Positions 1 through 6,323 of a stretch of DNA of 11,888 bases are shown piece by piece. The stretch comes from Bacteroidota bacterium. Lineage in GTDB: Bacteria > Bacteroidota > Bacteroidia > J057. A model generated the notes under the pieces. That model did not search any database. It saw only the letters and a list, made by a program, of their open reading frames with translations, and was not told where the DNA came from. Positions within the stretch are counted from its first letter, which is position 1, and the number at the start of each line of letters is the position of its first letter. The stretch covers positions 1 to 11,888 of the forward strand of contig RFHL01000451.1 in assembly GCA_003696875.1 (NCBI GenBank), read 5' to 3'. The translations under genes were made by a program, and so were the position numbers.

Positions 1-103
1 CGCCGGGCAGGCGCAGCCCATGGCGCACCAGCGAAAAGGTGAGATGATGGGCCCGCTCGGCATCCATTTTAAAGAGCAGCGGGCGAATGAGGTGTCGGTA
101 CAT
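1..103 (-). CDS. pyrD: Dihydroorotate dehydrogenase (quinone, class 2), N-terminal fragment
   Basis: This is the first 34 codons of a gene that runs off the left edge, so only the start is visible. The peptide begins MYRHLIRPLLFKMDAERAHH and continues LTFSLVRHGLRLPG. The pattern RPLLFxxDxERAHHLTF is the membrane-associating N-terminal helix of class 2 dihydroorotate dehydrogenases, which oxidise dihydroorotate to orotate in pyrimidine synthesis and pass electrons to the quinone pool. The catalytic barrel lies outside the window. The ATG at 103 is preceded by a weak GAGAAG-like sequence; no TANNTTTG box was found close upstream. The next upstream minus-strand gene ends about 240 nt away, so co-transcription is possible but not evident. 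Identity rests on recognising the N-terminal motif. Confidence 0.85.
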   Translation of the reverse strand, partial: MYRHLIRPLLFKMDAERAHHLTFSLVRHGLRLPG

Positions 104-346
104 GGGGTCTTCTCAGGGAGTAGCACAATAAGAAACGCCGGATGCAACCCGTTCTAGCGCATCCGGCGGAAATTAAGTAGCGCGAGAAAAATAACCTCCC
201 GATTTTGCGCCGAGATCTTGTGCGCAGACAAGGAAGAGAAACCGAGCTTGGCGGGCCAAGCGAGGCTTTTGCTGACGCCGTATGCGTGCAGGAGATCAAG
301 CCAAAAGCCGATTGTATTTTTTGAGCGTTATGTACAACCGGTTTGT
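104..346. other. Hairpin-rich spacer between lipoprotein gene and pyrD
   Basis: No gene is supported here. The stretch holds three clear inverted repeats: 136-145/159-168 (10 bp), CTTGT 217-221 with ACAAG 228-232 (6-nt loop), and GCTTGG 246-251 with CCAAGC 256-261 (4-nt loop). A 4-bp ACGC/GCGT pair lies near 275-287. An open minus-strand frame runs through it and on into pyrD out of frame. It lacks an ATG start and a recognisable product, so I do not call it. The density of short hairpins suggests a structured RNA element or a dispersed intergenic repeat. Confidence 0.5.
136..168 (-). terminator. Perfect 10-bp hairpin, weak terminator or repeat element
   Basis: Arms CGCCGGATGC (136-145) and GCATCCGGCG (159-168) pair perfectly around a 13-nt loop. 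On the minus strand the stem is followed by TTTCTTATT, a poor U-tract. It could end transcription of the lipoprotein gene that stops at 347, but it is about 180 nt downstream of that stop and close to the pyrD start. It may instead be part of the structured spacer described separately. Confidence 0.4.
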
Positions 347-1153
347 TTACTGAGCCGCTTCGGGCTCCAGCGTAAAGGTACGCGTCACTGAATTGAAGGG
401 GCCGGGGACTACGGCACCCGCTGCGTCGAGCAGTTCCAGCTTTACGGTGTTTTCGCCCATAGGCAGGCCTTCCATCACGTAAGGCACCCAGTCAGTGAGG
501 ATAAATTCTTCGCCATTGATGGTGGCACGGACCTTATACCCGTCGGGGGCGAGATCGACGTTGAGCAGAAAAAAATCGAGCAGCACCTTTTCGGTGCCGG
601 CGCCGGTATAGGTCCCCTTGGGCCGGCTGTAAAACATGTGTGGGGCCGAGAAGTCGGCTTGCTCATACTCGCCTTCACCGGTCTGGATCTGGGTGAGCAC
701 GTAGGAAGCCGCCGCCGGGTCGAGATTTTTCACGCTTTCGTGATAGGAGCGAGAAAGAAAAGCCAGCACCACATGGTTGCCGGGCTCGGCAAGCTTAGTC
801 GTGGTTGCGCTCGTCTCATAATGGGCCTCGTAGGGGCCATTGTCCACAATCAGGTGGATGTGCTGCCCCTTGTCAGAGTTGGCGAGACCATTGGGAGTGG
901 CGGGCTCGGTCTGCACCCCTAGCTCGTACCCCCCCACCTCAAAATTAAAGGTGTAAGCCCCCTCGTCGCCCGGCTCAGCGCTGATGAGCGCGAGGGTCGC
1001 CTCAGGAAAATCAACGGAGCCCGAGAGCGGGCTAAGGGTAATCGCCGGGACCTCCGGCTCTGCGGTCTGCTCTTGGTTGTTTTCAGATGTACAGGCGACG
1101 AAAAGCAAGCCTAGGGCCAACCAAAGAAATGCGGCGTGGGTTTTTGTCTGCAT
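347..1153 (-). CDS. Putative lipoprotein of unknown function
   Basis: A 268-residue protein. I start it at the ATG at 1153, not at the longer in-frame start at 1225, because this gives a clean lipoprotein signal: MQTKTH, a hydrophobic core, then FVAC with the lipid-modified Cys at residue 21, and a Ser/Asn/Glu-rich linker. The mature part looks like two beta-rich sections. The first contains GQHIHLIVDNGPYEAHYE and VVLAFLSRSYHESVKN. The second contains KVRATINGEEFILTDWVPYV and GLPMGENTVKLELLD, an Ig-like or carbohydrate-binding style of sequence. I recall similar Bacteroidota lipoproteins annotated as phosphopeptide-binding, but no FHA-type motif is visible, so I give no function. It is probably anchored in the outer or inner membrane. 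A perfect TANNTTTG box lies about 60 nt upstream at 1213-1220. Confidence 0.85.
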   Translation of the reverse strand: MQTKTHAAFLWLALGLLFVACTSENNQEQTAEPEVPAITLSPLSGSVDFPEATLALISAEPGDEGAYTFNFEVGGYELGVQTEPATPNGLANSDKGQHIHLIVDNGPYEAHYETSATTTKLAEPGNHVVLAFLSRSYHESVKNLDPAAASYVLTQIQTGEGEYEQADFSAPHMFYSRPKGTYTGAGTEKVLLDFFLLNVDLAPDGYKVRATINGEEFILTDWVPYVMEGLPMGENTVKLELLDAAGAVVPGPFNSVTRTFTLEPEAAQ

Positions 1154-1212
1154 AATTAAATAGGTGATATGTAATATCTGAAAGAATTTCCGTACTTTTT
1201 TGCCGGTCTGTA

Positions 1213-1220
1213 CAAAGGTA
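1213..1220 (-). promoter_or_regulatory. Predicted Bacteroidota -7 box for the lipoprotein gene
   Basis: On the minus strand the sequence reads TACCTTTG, a perfect TANNTTTG. A TTTG occurs upstream at 1235-1238, but only 14 nt away, shorter than the usual -33 spacing, so the -33 element is uncertain. The box lies inside the longer alternative reading frame (start at 1225), which supports the shorter start at 1153 and implies a leader of roughly 50-55 nt. Confidence 0.5.
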
Positions 1221-1425
1221 CACATTCAGCTATACAAACACCACCCGGAACGACTTGTCGTCCCCAGCCTCTCGTCACGATTTTCGCCCGCGCTCTTGCC
1301 ATCCGGACGCTGTTTTCACCAGATGAAACGGGAGATTGCTCATCAGCAAAACAAGTGTTAGGAATAATCCGAAAGTATGCGTATTTTGGTGTTTGTAATT
1401 CTTTTCAATAAAAATATTCCCCCAT

Positions 1426-2292
1426 ATGGACACCCTCAAGCATATACTTTGCCCCGTGGATTTCTCCCCATCTTCCTACGATGCGGTAGAGAAAGCCAGC
1501 TTTCTGGCCCGGCTATACCAGGCCGATCTCACCATGCTACACGTGATTAGTGTGGTCCCCAAGTCCTTTGGGGTAGCCTACGGCCTGGATATGTCTTCTC
1601 AGACGCTGGTCGAAGACGCCCACGATAAAATCCGGGACCTGCTGCGCGAAGCTAAGCGGAAGTATGTGCCTTTCGCCGTCAGCTGTAAGTCCAGCATTCG
1701 GACCGGACGGGTTTCGGACGAAATTATCAAGGAGGCCAGGGAAAAAGACACCGACCTGATCGTGATGGCCGCACATGGTCTGTCCCTGAGCGGCAGCATC
1801 AGCGAAGTCATCGAGGGGGCGGACTGTCCGGTGGTAGCTTACCAACGCCTCGAAGGCGAGAACCATGAGCAGCGTCTGGGTTTTCGCAAGATTCTCGTTC
1901 CGGTCGACCATCAGGCCGGACGGGCCGGCCTCGTCGATCTCCGCAAAAACATGAACCTTTTCCTGTCCCGTATGAGTCCGGAAGTGGTGCTGCTCACCGT
2001 CCTGCCGCCTGACAGCACCTCCGAGCAGGAAAAGTTTTTCAAGACCGCTCTTGAAGATGAAGGCCGCGCCTTTATCGCCGATGGGGCCTACAAGGTGACG
2101 ATCAAGGTCATGGAAGGAAAGTTCCCCTCAGAGCACATCAACCGCCTCGCCATTCTGGAGGGCTGCGACCTGATCTTCATGCCCGTCGAGTTGCCAGGCC
2201 GCCAGGGGACGCAGATGGATCTCACCCGCCACGTGGTTTCGGCCGCCAAAATGCCGGTCTTTGCCCTCCGCAAAAAAGCGCCGGTGGCCTGA
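1426..2292 (+). CDS. Tandem-domain universal stress protein (UspA family)
   Basis: A 288-residue cytoplasmic protein with two Usp domains in a row. Domain 1 spans about 3-139 (KHILCPVDFSPSSYDAVEKA, then DTDLIVMAAHG and ADCPVVAYQR). Domain 2 spans about 153-283 (FRKILVPVDHQ, then CDLIFMPVELPG and KMPVFALR). Usp proteins modulate stress survival; some bind ATP through a G-2x-G-9x-G(S/T) loop. Here the loop in domain 1 is shortened (HG at 117-118, GS at 123-124) and absent in domain 2, so ATP binding is doubtful. The ATG at 1426 follows an A/T-rich leader with no Shine-Dalgarno, as usual in Bacteroidota. It is transcribed alone, divergent from the lipoprotein gene and convergent with the redoxin gene. 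I found no perfect TANNTTTG box upstream; TATTTTG near 1382 is a poor candidate. Confidence 0.93.
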   Translation: MDTLKHILCPVDFSPSSYDAVEKASFLARLYQADLTMLHVISVVPKSFGVAYGLDMSSQTLVEDAHDKIRDLLREAKRKYVPFAVSCKSSIRTGRVSDEIIKEAREKDTDLIVMAAHGLSLSGSISEVIEGADCPVVAYQRLEGENHEQRLGFRKILVPVDHQAGRAGLVDLRKNMNLFLSRMSPEVVLLTVLPPDSTSEQEKFFKTALEDEGRAFIADGAYKVTIKVMEGKFPSEHINRLAILEGCDLIFMPVELPGRQGTQMDLTRHVVSAAKMPVFALRKKAPVA

Positions 2293-2312
2293 TCCGGTTT
2301 CGAAAATGAAAA

Positions 2313-2343
2313 CAGCGGCTGCCTCCATCTGAGGCAGCCGCTG
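2313..2343. terminator. Bidirectional intrinsic terminator between usp and redoxin genes
   Basis: Arms CAGCGGCTGCCTC (2313-2325) and GAGGCAGCCGCTG (2331-2343) pair perfectly over 13 bp around the loop CATCT. The plus strand continues ATATTTTA; the minus strand continues with T-rich TTTTCATTTTCG. The hairpin sits exactly between two convergent stop codons (2292 and 2366), so it can serve both. Confidence 0.85.
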
Positions 2344-2365
2344 ATATTTTAGGGGGGCTAAGGAA

Positions 2366-2983
2366 TCAGGGCTCTTCGTCTTCCTCCTCTTCGGTCTCTA
2401 TCCATTTGATATCACAGCCGGAGGGGTCTGTCGTGGCCATGGCTGGCATTTCTCCGCCCAATACGTGCGCCAGGGCATCCTGGAGATAGTGCTGCTGGGG
2501 CGCCAGGGGATTGTCATCAATGGCCCCCTGGTAGACCACCTGAAAGCGGCCTTCCGCATCGGGTAGCAGCACAAATACCTCCGGCGTCTTGGACGCCTGA
2601 AACTGCCGGGCGACCTCTTGGTCGGCATCCTTCAGGTAGGGAAAGGGATAGGAAGTGGTCTGCCCCATCCGGGCGGCGGCGTCCCGGCGGCTTACGCTCG
2701 CATCATTGCTGTTGATGGCCAGGAAGGTGACGCCCTGCGGAGAGAAGGAGTCCCAGAGTTGGGAAAGCCGTTCCTGATACTTCATGGCCCAGGCGCAGTG
2801 AGAACTGGTGAAGAGGACCACCACCGCTTTTTGATGCTGGAAAGAGTCCAGACGGACTTCGGTGGTGTCGGGCCCTGGCAGGACAAAGGCCTCGACGTAG
2901 CGGGTATCCTGCGCCAAAACAGGCCGCAATAGAAACAGGCCGGTCAGGAACCCAAAGGTGAGACTAAGCACAAGCTTGTTCAT
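2366..2983 (-). CDS. Secreted redoxin/thioredoxin-like protein with single-Cys active site
   Basis: A 205-residue protein with an N-terminal signal peptide (MNKLVLSLTF, hydrophobic core, cleavage near VLAQ at about 25), so it acts in the periplasm or outside. The thioredoxin fold is seen in AVVVLFTSSHCAWAMKY, GVTFLAINSND, YPFPYLKDADQEVARQF and KTPEVFVLL (cis-Pro at 134). This is the peroxiredoxin-like redoxin group that reads NHCPxxK in relatives. Only Cys63 remains at the usual CxxC site; a second Cys190 lies in a GCDIKW tail motif that I recognise from this family. The C-terminus is a run of acidic residues. It starts 10 nt after the TlpA-like gene stops, so the two are almost certainly co-transcribed. 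The substrate is unknown; thiol-dependent redox or sensing work is an inference from the family. Confidence 0.88.
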   Translation of the reverse strand: MNKLVLSLTFGFLTGLFLLRPVLAQDTRYVEAFVLPGPDTTEVRLDSFQHQKAVVVLFTSSHCAWAMKYQERLSQLWDSFSPQGVTFLAINSNDASVSRRDAAARMGQTTSYPFPYLKDADQEVARQFQASKTPEVFVLLPDAEGRFQVVYQGAIDDNPLAPQQHYLQDALAHVLGGEMPAMATTDPSGCDIKWIETEEEEDEEP

Positions 2984-2993
2984 ACCACAAGAT

Positions 2994-3506
2994 TTAGTGG
3001 AAGCTCTGGTCTTTGTGGATGAGCATGATGACCTCTTTGGAGCCGGTCATTTGCATGTGTTCCACGAGACGACCATCGCGGGAAAAAAGCAGATTTTGGG
3101 GCACGGACTGGTTCCAGTCGGGCAGATTTTCCCCAAAAAAGGTGGCGGCGGCTTGCTCATCTAGAAAGTACGTACGCTCCAGACCTACTTTCTGCATAAA
3201 GGCGGGCAAATGCGCGCGAGAAGAGCCGTGGTCCAGAGACACAAAGAGGACCTGCACCGGACTTTCCGGGTCCTGATGCATGGCATACAGGTCCGGTATC
3301 TCTTTAACGCACGGTTTGCAAAAAGTGGTAAAAAAACTCAGCAATACATAAGGACGATCGCCCGCATGCACCGCGGCAATCAGGCCCCGGTCATCGATGG
3401 GCAAGACCTCCGTCTCGCCGGATACCCGGCTTGCCTCGGTCCCGTCACAGCCGGGAGCAAGCATAAGTAAGGATAAAGTCAGGATGGACGACGTAATGAA
3501 CCTCAT
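2994..3506 (-). CDS. TlpA/ResA-like thioredoxin lipoprotein
   Basis: A 170-residue lipoprotein. The signal peptide ends in the lipobox LAPGC with Cys20 as the acylation site. The thioredoxin domain follows at about 45-165, with the active site FCKPC (Cys63, Cys66) after YVLLSFFTT and the cis-Pro in SVPQNLLF (Pro136). Family members act outside the cytoplasmic membrane as disulfide reductases or oxidants, often in cytochrome c maturation or oxidative stress; the partner here cannot be told. The start at 3506 lies 62 nt inside the upstream phosphopantetheinyl transferase gene, in another frame. It is required because a later start would delete the signal peptide. With the redoxin gene 10 nt downstream it makes a two-gene thiol-redox pair in one operon. 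Confidence 0.9.
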   Translation of the reverse strand: MRFITSSILTLSLLMLAPGCDGTEASRVSGETEVLPIDDRGLIAAVHAGDRPYVLLSFFTTFCKPCVKEIPDLYAMHQDPESPVQVLFVSLDHGSSRAHLPAFMQKVGLERTYFLDEQAAATFFGENLPDWNQSVPQNLLFSRDGRLVEHMQMTGSKEVIMLIHKDQSFH

Positions 3507-4101
3507 ACTGTTGCTGAAAGTCGTCTTTTTCTACGAAGGCGGGAAAGGTTCCGTTTTCTCCGATCTCCAATCTCCTCATTTCCAGACGAATATTTTCCTT
3601 GAACCCAAATCCCTGGCCGACAATTTTGTAGATGGTTTCCTTGGCGCTCCAGGCCAACAAAAAGTGCTCGAAGGTGGGAGCCTCGTCGTAGGCGGCAAGT
3701 TCCGGCTCCGAGAGAAAGAGAAAGCGGGTCCGTTGGTTGCGCCGCCGCTTGCGATACTCAATGTCGATGCCCACCTCCCCGGCCGTGGAAGCAATCGCCG
3801 CAGAGTAGTAATCAGAATGCGTGTACGAAATGTAATGGGAATTGTTGGAAAGGTAGGGCTTACCGGTCACGGTGTTGAGAGACTCTACCCGGGTATGGTT
3901 GGCGATGTTGAGCAACTCCTTGAGGCATAGGCGACTGGAGAGCCACTCTAGGCGCTTTTGAGGATGCAGAATGTCACTCAGACGCGTCCATTCGTTTTCA
4001 TATAGTTTTATCCGTTCAAGAAAATACAACTCGTCTTCCTCGATTTTCCAAAGCCCCAGGCTGATGTCCGGGATCGGGCTATCCAACGGGATAAAAGGCA
4101 T
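3445..4101 (-). CDS. 4'-phosphopantetheinyl transferase (Sfp type)
   Basis: A 218-residue cytoplasmic enzyme that transfers the phosphopantetheine arm of coenzyme A to a serine of acyl- or peptidyl-carrier proteins. The three family motifs are visible: GKPYLSNNSHYISYTHS (80-96), VGIDIE (110-115, with Mg-binding Asp113 and Glu115), and WSAKETIYK (151-159, the W-x-x-K-E-x-x-x-K signature). The length fits the Sfp/HetI class rather than the short AcpS class. The carrier protein it serves is not in this window. The 3' end overlaps the TlpA-like lipoprotein by 62 nt, so the two are translated from one message. Upstream, about 115 nt including a strong hairpin separates it from the SPOR-like gene. 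No clear TANNTTTG promoter was found in that gap; TATCTTCA is the nearest match. Confidence 0.93.
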   Translation of the reverse strand: MPFIPLDSPIPDISLGLWKIEEDELYFLERIKLYENEWTRLSDILHPQKRLEWLSSRLCLKELLNIANHTRVESLNTVTGKPYLSNNSHYISYTHSDYYSAAIASTAGEVGIDIEYRKRRRNQRTRFLFLSEPELAAYDEAPTFEHFLLAWSAKETIYKIVGQGFGFKENIRLEMRRLEIGENGTFPAFVEKDDFQQQYEVHYVVHPDFILTYACSRL

Positions 4102-4154
4102 AAGTAAAGGGATTCCTTTCTGAAGATAGGTAATAATGGGCAGATGTCATACGA

Positions 4155-4193
4155 ACGGGGGCATTCCTTTCCATTAGGAAGGAATGCCCCCGT
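4155..4193. terminator. Strong hairpin between SPOR-like gene and PPTase gene
   Basis: Arms ACGGGGGCATTCCTT (4155-4169) and AAGGAATGCCCCCGT (4179-4193) pair perfectly over 15 bp. After a one-base bulge (T4170) a further CC/GG pair closes an ATTA loop. It begins 24 nt after the SPOR-like stop codon on the minus strand, so it most likely ends or attenuates that transcript. Neither side has a proper T-tract, so it may instead protect the 3' end of the RNA. Confidence 0.6.
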
Positions 4194-4216
4194 CATGTGG
4201 GAGGGTCAGGCGGTCG

Positions 4217-4870
4217 CTAGTCGAGGAAGGAAGCCTGCTCCTGCTGGCGCTGCAGATATTGATTGGCTTCGTCGATGGTGGCCCGTACCCCATCTATGTA
4301 GGGAACGATCCAGGCTCCGGAGAGGCCCATGCTGCGCACCTCGTCCCGAAACTCCTCGGCCTCCTCGTAGGAGCGGAAGCTCCCGATCAGATATTTATTA
4401 AACCCATCGGCCCGCTCAACCACAAAGTCTTCGGAGTCGCCCGGGTCAGACTGCATCTCGTGAAAGACGTAGGCCCCGATCTGTACCCGGTATACCAGTC
4501 CGGCCCGAATCCCCATGTCGTTGACCGTCTTTTGGGTCGAAAGCGAGCGGCGCAGTTTTTCCATTTGTCCCTGCATGGCCTCGTTCTCGGACTGGGACTC
4601 GATCAGTGCCCAGCGCAAGCTGTCCACCAAATCCGAGCTTTGGGCCGTGGCGGCCTGCTCCATGAGTTCGCGGTTGCGCCGTTTCAGATCTTTGATCTGA
4701 TCCTGGAAGTTCTCAAACTCCGCTTGCAAGGCCTCGGGGTTCTTCACATACATCTTAGCCTTTTGCTTCCAGAACTTACGGTCCTCTTTGGACATCTCCT
4801 GTCCAAACAGCCCCCCCTGGAAGAGCATAAGGGCGCATATGGCGGTGGTAAAAATAGTTGCGTACCTCAT
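4217..4870 (-). CDS. Secreted coiled-coil protein with C-terminal SPOR-like domain
   Basis: A 217-residue protein. Residues 1-24 look like a signal peptide (MRYATIFTTAICALMLFQGG then LFGQ). Residues about 46-112 are charged, Leu/Gln/Glu-rich and probably coiled coil. Residues about 124-196 resemble a SPOR fold: VYRVQIGAY near the start, then FNKYLIGSFRSYEEAEEFRD and GAWIVPYIDG, the usual two-repeat layout with YxxGxFxSxxEAxxF. SPOR domains bind denuded peptidoglycan glycans, so an envelope or division-site role is plausible but not shown. I recall similar Bacteroidota proteins annotated as Ezrin/radixin/moesin family because of the coiled coil; that name should not be read as function. It has its own leader in the long intergenic region and a hairpin just past its stop. 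Confidence 0.82.
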   Translation of the reverse strand: MRYATIFTTAICALMLFQGGLFGQEMSKEDRKFWKQKAKMYVKNPEALQAEFENFQDQIKDLKRRNRELMEQAATAQSSDLVDSLRWALIESQSENEAMQGQMEKLRRSLSTQKTVNDMGIRAGLVYRVQIGAYVFHEMQSDPGDSEDFVVERADGFNKYLIGSFRSYEEAEEFRDEVRSMGLSGAWIVPYIDGVRATIDEANQYLQRQQEQASFLD

Positions 4871-5079
4871 GGGTAAACAGGTCTTTGTGGGTTATGATTA
4901 AAACTAGGGATTTGGTGCCCAAATCAAAATAATCGTCTACAAACTAAAACGTTTCGCCGGGGTAAGATATTCTCAAAACCCGTCGTAAGAATTTTCGCTT
5001 GTAGTCCCTGAGGCTCAGCAAGGATTGTGCCTTAAATGCAGGCAGGCCCTCCCCTCCTTCCCGGGTTTGTAAGGAAACT

Positions 5080-5125
5080 GGCGCAAACGCCGCATTTCGG
5101 GGCATTTCCTGGGGCGTAAACGCCC
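5080..5125. repeat. Two tandem 12-nt palindromes upstream of mdh promoter
   Basis: GGCGCAAACGCC (5080-5091) and GGCGTAAACGCC (5113-5124, extended by one pair to 5112-5125) differ at one base. Their centres are 33 nt apart, close to three helical turns. Both lie just upstream of the predicted -33 element of mdh. They could be operator sites for a dimeric regulator or two small hairpins. Confidence 0.6.
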
Positions 5126-5134
5126 AGAGAAAAC

Positions 5135-5165
5135 TTGTAATTCGCTGACCCAGCCGTTATTTTTG
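5135..5165 (+). promoter_or_regulatory. Predicted Bacteroidota promoter for mdh
   Basis: TTG at 5135-5137 is followed after 20 nt by TATTTTTG at 5158-5165, a perfect TANNTTTG. The same spacing recurs in the proS promoter of this window. Transcription should start near 5171, giving a leader of about 140 nt. Confidence 0.65.
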
Positions 5166-5312
5166 AACTCTTGAATCTGATTTTGAACGCCTCATCTCTG
5201 TATTTGGGGAAACAGAACATCACCCTAACCTCCTGTCTTTCTCCTGGCTGATTGCTGATCCCGGTTTTGTCCTGTCTCCCCTTCTCTCACCCTTCTCAAC
5301 CCACATACCCTT

Positions 5313-6242
5313 ATGTCTAAAGTAACTGTCGTAGGTGCCGGAAATGTAGGTGCCACCGCTGCCGACTGTATCGCCCGGCTCGAAATCACCAATGAAGTCG
5401 TGCTGGTAGATATCAAAGAAAATTTTGCCGAAGGCAAAGCCCTCGACCAGTGGGAGACCTCGCCCATCCACCTTTTCGATACCCGGGTGACCGGCTCAAC
5501 CAATGACTACACCAAGACGGCCGGCTCAGACGTGGTGGTCATCACCTCCGGCCTGCCCCGCAAGCCCGGCATGAGCCGCGACGACCTCATCCAGGTCAAT
5601 GCCGGCATCGTCAAGTCGGTAACCGAGCAGGTCGTCAAGTACTCGCCTGATGCCATCATCATCGTCGTGTCCAACCCCCTCGACGTGATGACCTATCAAG
5701 CCTACCTGACCGCCGGCTTCCCCTCCCATCGGGTGATGGGCATGGCGGGCATCCTCGATACGGCCCGCTACCGTGCCTTCCTGGCCTCGGAGCTCAACAT
5801 ATCGCCCAAGGACATCCAAGCGGTCCTCATGGGAGGCCACGGCGACACCATGGTGCCGCTGCCCCGCTACACCACGGTGGGCGGCATCCCCGTGACGGAG
5901 ATGATCGACGACGACAAGCTCAACGCCATCGTGGATCGCACCAAGAAGGGTGGCGGCGAGATCGTCAAGCTGCTCGGCACCTCGGCCTGGTATGCTCCCG
6001 GCGCGGCCGCGGCCCAGATGGTCGAGGCAATCCTCAAGGACTCCAAGCGTATCTTCCCGGTCTGTGCCTGGCTCACCGGCGAATACGGCCTCACCGATAT
6101 GTACCTGGGCGTACCCGTCAAGCTCGGCCGCAACGGCATCGAAGAGATCATTGAGCTTCAGCTCAATGAGGAGGAAAAAGCCATGCTCAACGAATCGGCC
6201 GTCGCCGTGCGCGAAGTGCTTGACGTCCTGAAGACGCTCTAG
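5313..6242 (+). CDS. mdh: Malate dehydrogenase (LDH-like type), NAD-dependent
   Basis: A 309-residue cytoplasmic enzyme that interconverts malate and oxaloacetate with NAD in the TCA cycle. The dinucleotide-binding motif GAGNVG is at 8-13, and Asp33 at the end of strand 2 favours NAD over NADP. Substrate residues are Arg83 (GLPRKPGMSR; Arg at this place marks malate rather than lactate dehydrogenase), Arg89, Asn121 (VSNPLD) and Arg152. The catalytic pair is Asp149 and His176 (GGHGDTMVPL). Length and motifs fit the bacterial LDH-like MDH group, usually tetrameric. The ATG at 5313 follows a long leader with a well-placed promoter, and the gene ends 45 nt before an intrinsic terminator. It therefore looks monocistronic. 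Confidence 0.97.
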   Translation: MSKVTVVGAGNVGATAADCIARLEITNEVVLVDIKENFAEGKALDQWETSPIHLFDTRVTGSTNDYTKTAGSDVVVITSGLPRKPGMSRDDLIQVNAGIVKSVTEQVVKYSPDAIIIVVSNPLDVMTYQAYLTAGFPSHRVMGMAGILDTARYRAFLASELNISPKDIQAVLMGGHGDTMVPLPRYTTVGGIPVTEMIDDDKLNAIVDRTKKGGGEIVKLLGTSAWYAPGAAAAQMVEAILKDSKRIFPVCAWLTGEYGLTDMYLGVPVKLGRNGIEEIIELQLNEEEKAMLNESAVAVREVLDVLKTL

Positions 6243-6287
6243 CCCTGGCACGACCAACGATTTAGCTACACACTGTCTCTCTTACGG

Positions 6288-6312
6288 CGCCTCCCTCCCG
6301 GGAGGCGTTTTT
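6288..6312 (+). terminator. Intrinsic terminator of mdh
   Basis: CGCCTCCC (6288-6295), loop TCCC, GGGAGGCG (6300-6307), then TTTTT (6308-6312). A textbook Rho-independent terminator 45 nt after the mdh stop. Confidence 0.9.
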
Positions 6313-6323
6313 CATGAGTCCTC

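Larger units (their letters stand above)
4871..5312. other. 442-nt divergent intergenic region upstream of mdh
   Basis: No gene is supported. The minus-strand frame across 5032-5223 has no recognisable features. Reading rightward, the region holds an inverted pair AAACCCG (4976-4982) / CGGGTTT (5062-5068), two near-identical palindromes at 5080-5091 and 5112-5125, a direct repeat GCATTTC near 5092 and 5102, and a good plus-strand promoter at 5135-5165. The last 150 nt is a pyrimidine-rich untranslated leader for mdh. Near-matches to TANNTTTG on the minus strand (TTAGTTTG, TTATTTTG) may serve the SPOR-like gene. Confidence 0.6.

Noticed and set aside
136..168. Resemblance to enterobacterial REP sequence
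   Set aside because: The CGCCGGATGC arm looks REP-like, but the rest of the element and the organism do not fit; likely coincidence.
69..299. Minus-strand 76-codon frame across the pyrD leader
   Set aside because: It begins at a TTG, runs out of frame into the start of pyrD and has no recognisable protein features. The spacer looks structural rather than coding.
1154..1225. 24-residue N-terminal extension of the lipoprotein
   Set aside because: It precedes a clean lipoprotein signal peptide and contains the predicted -7 promoter box, so it is probably untranslated.
5032..5223. 63-codon minus-strand frame in the mdh upstream region
   Set aside because: It runs across the palindromes and promoter with no signal, domain or start-site support; kept only as a possible repeat copy.
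5526..6257. Long minus-strand frame opposite mdh
   Set aside because: It is the antisense of a certain gene in GC-rich DNA; its composition (many His, Asp, Gly) is typical of an antisense shadow.
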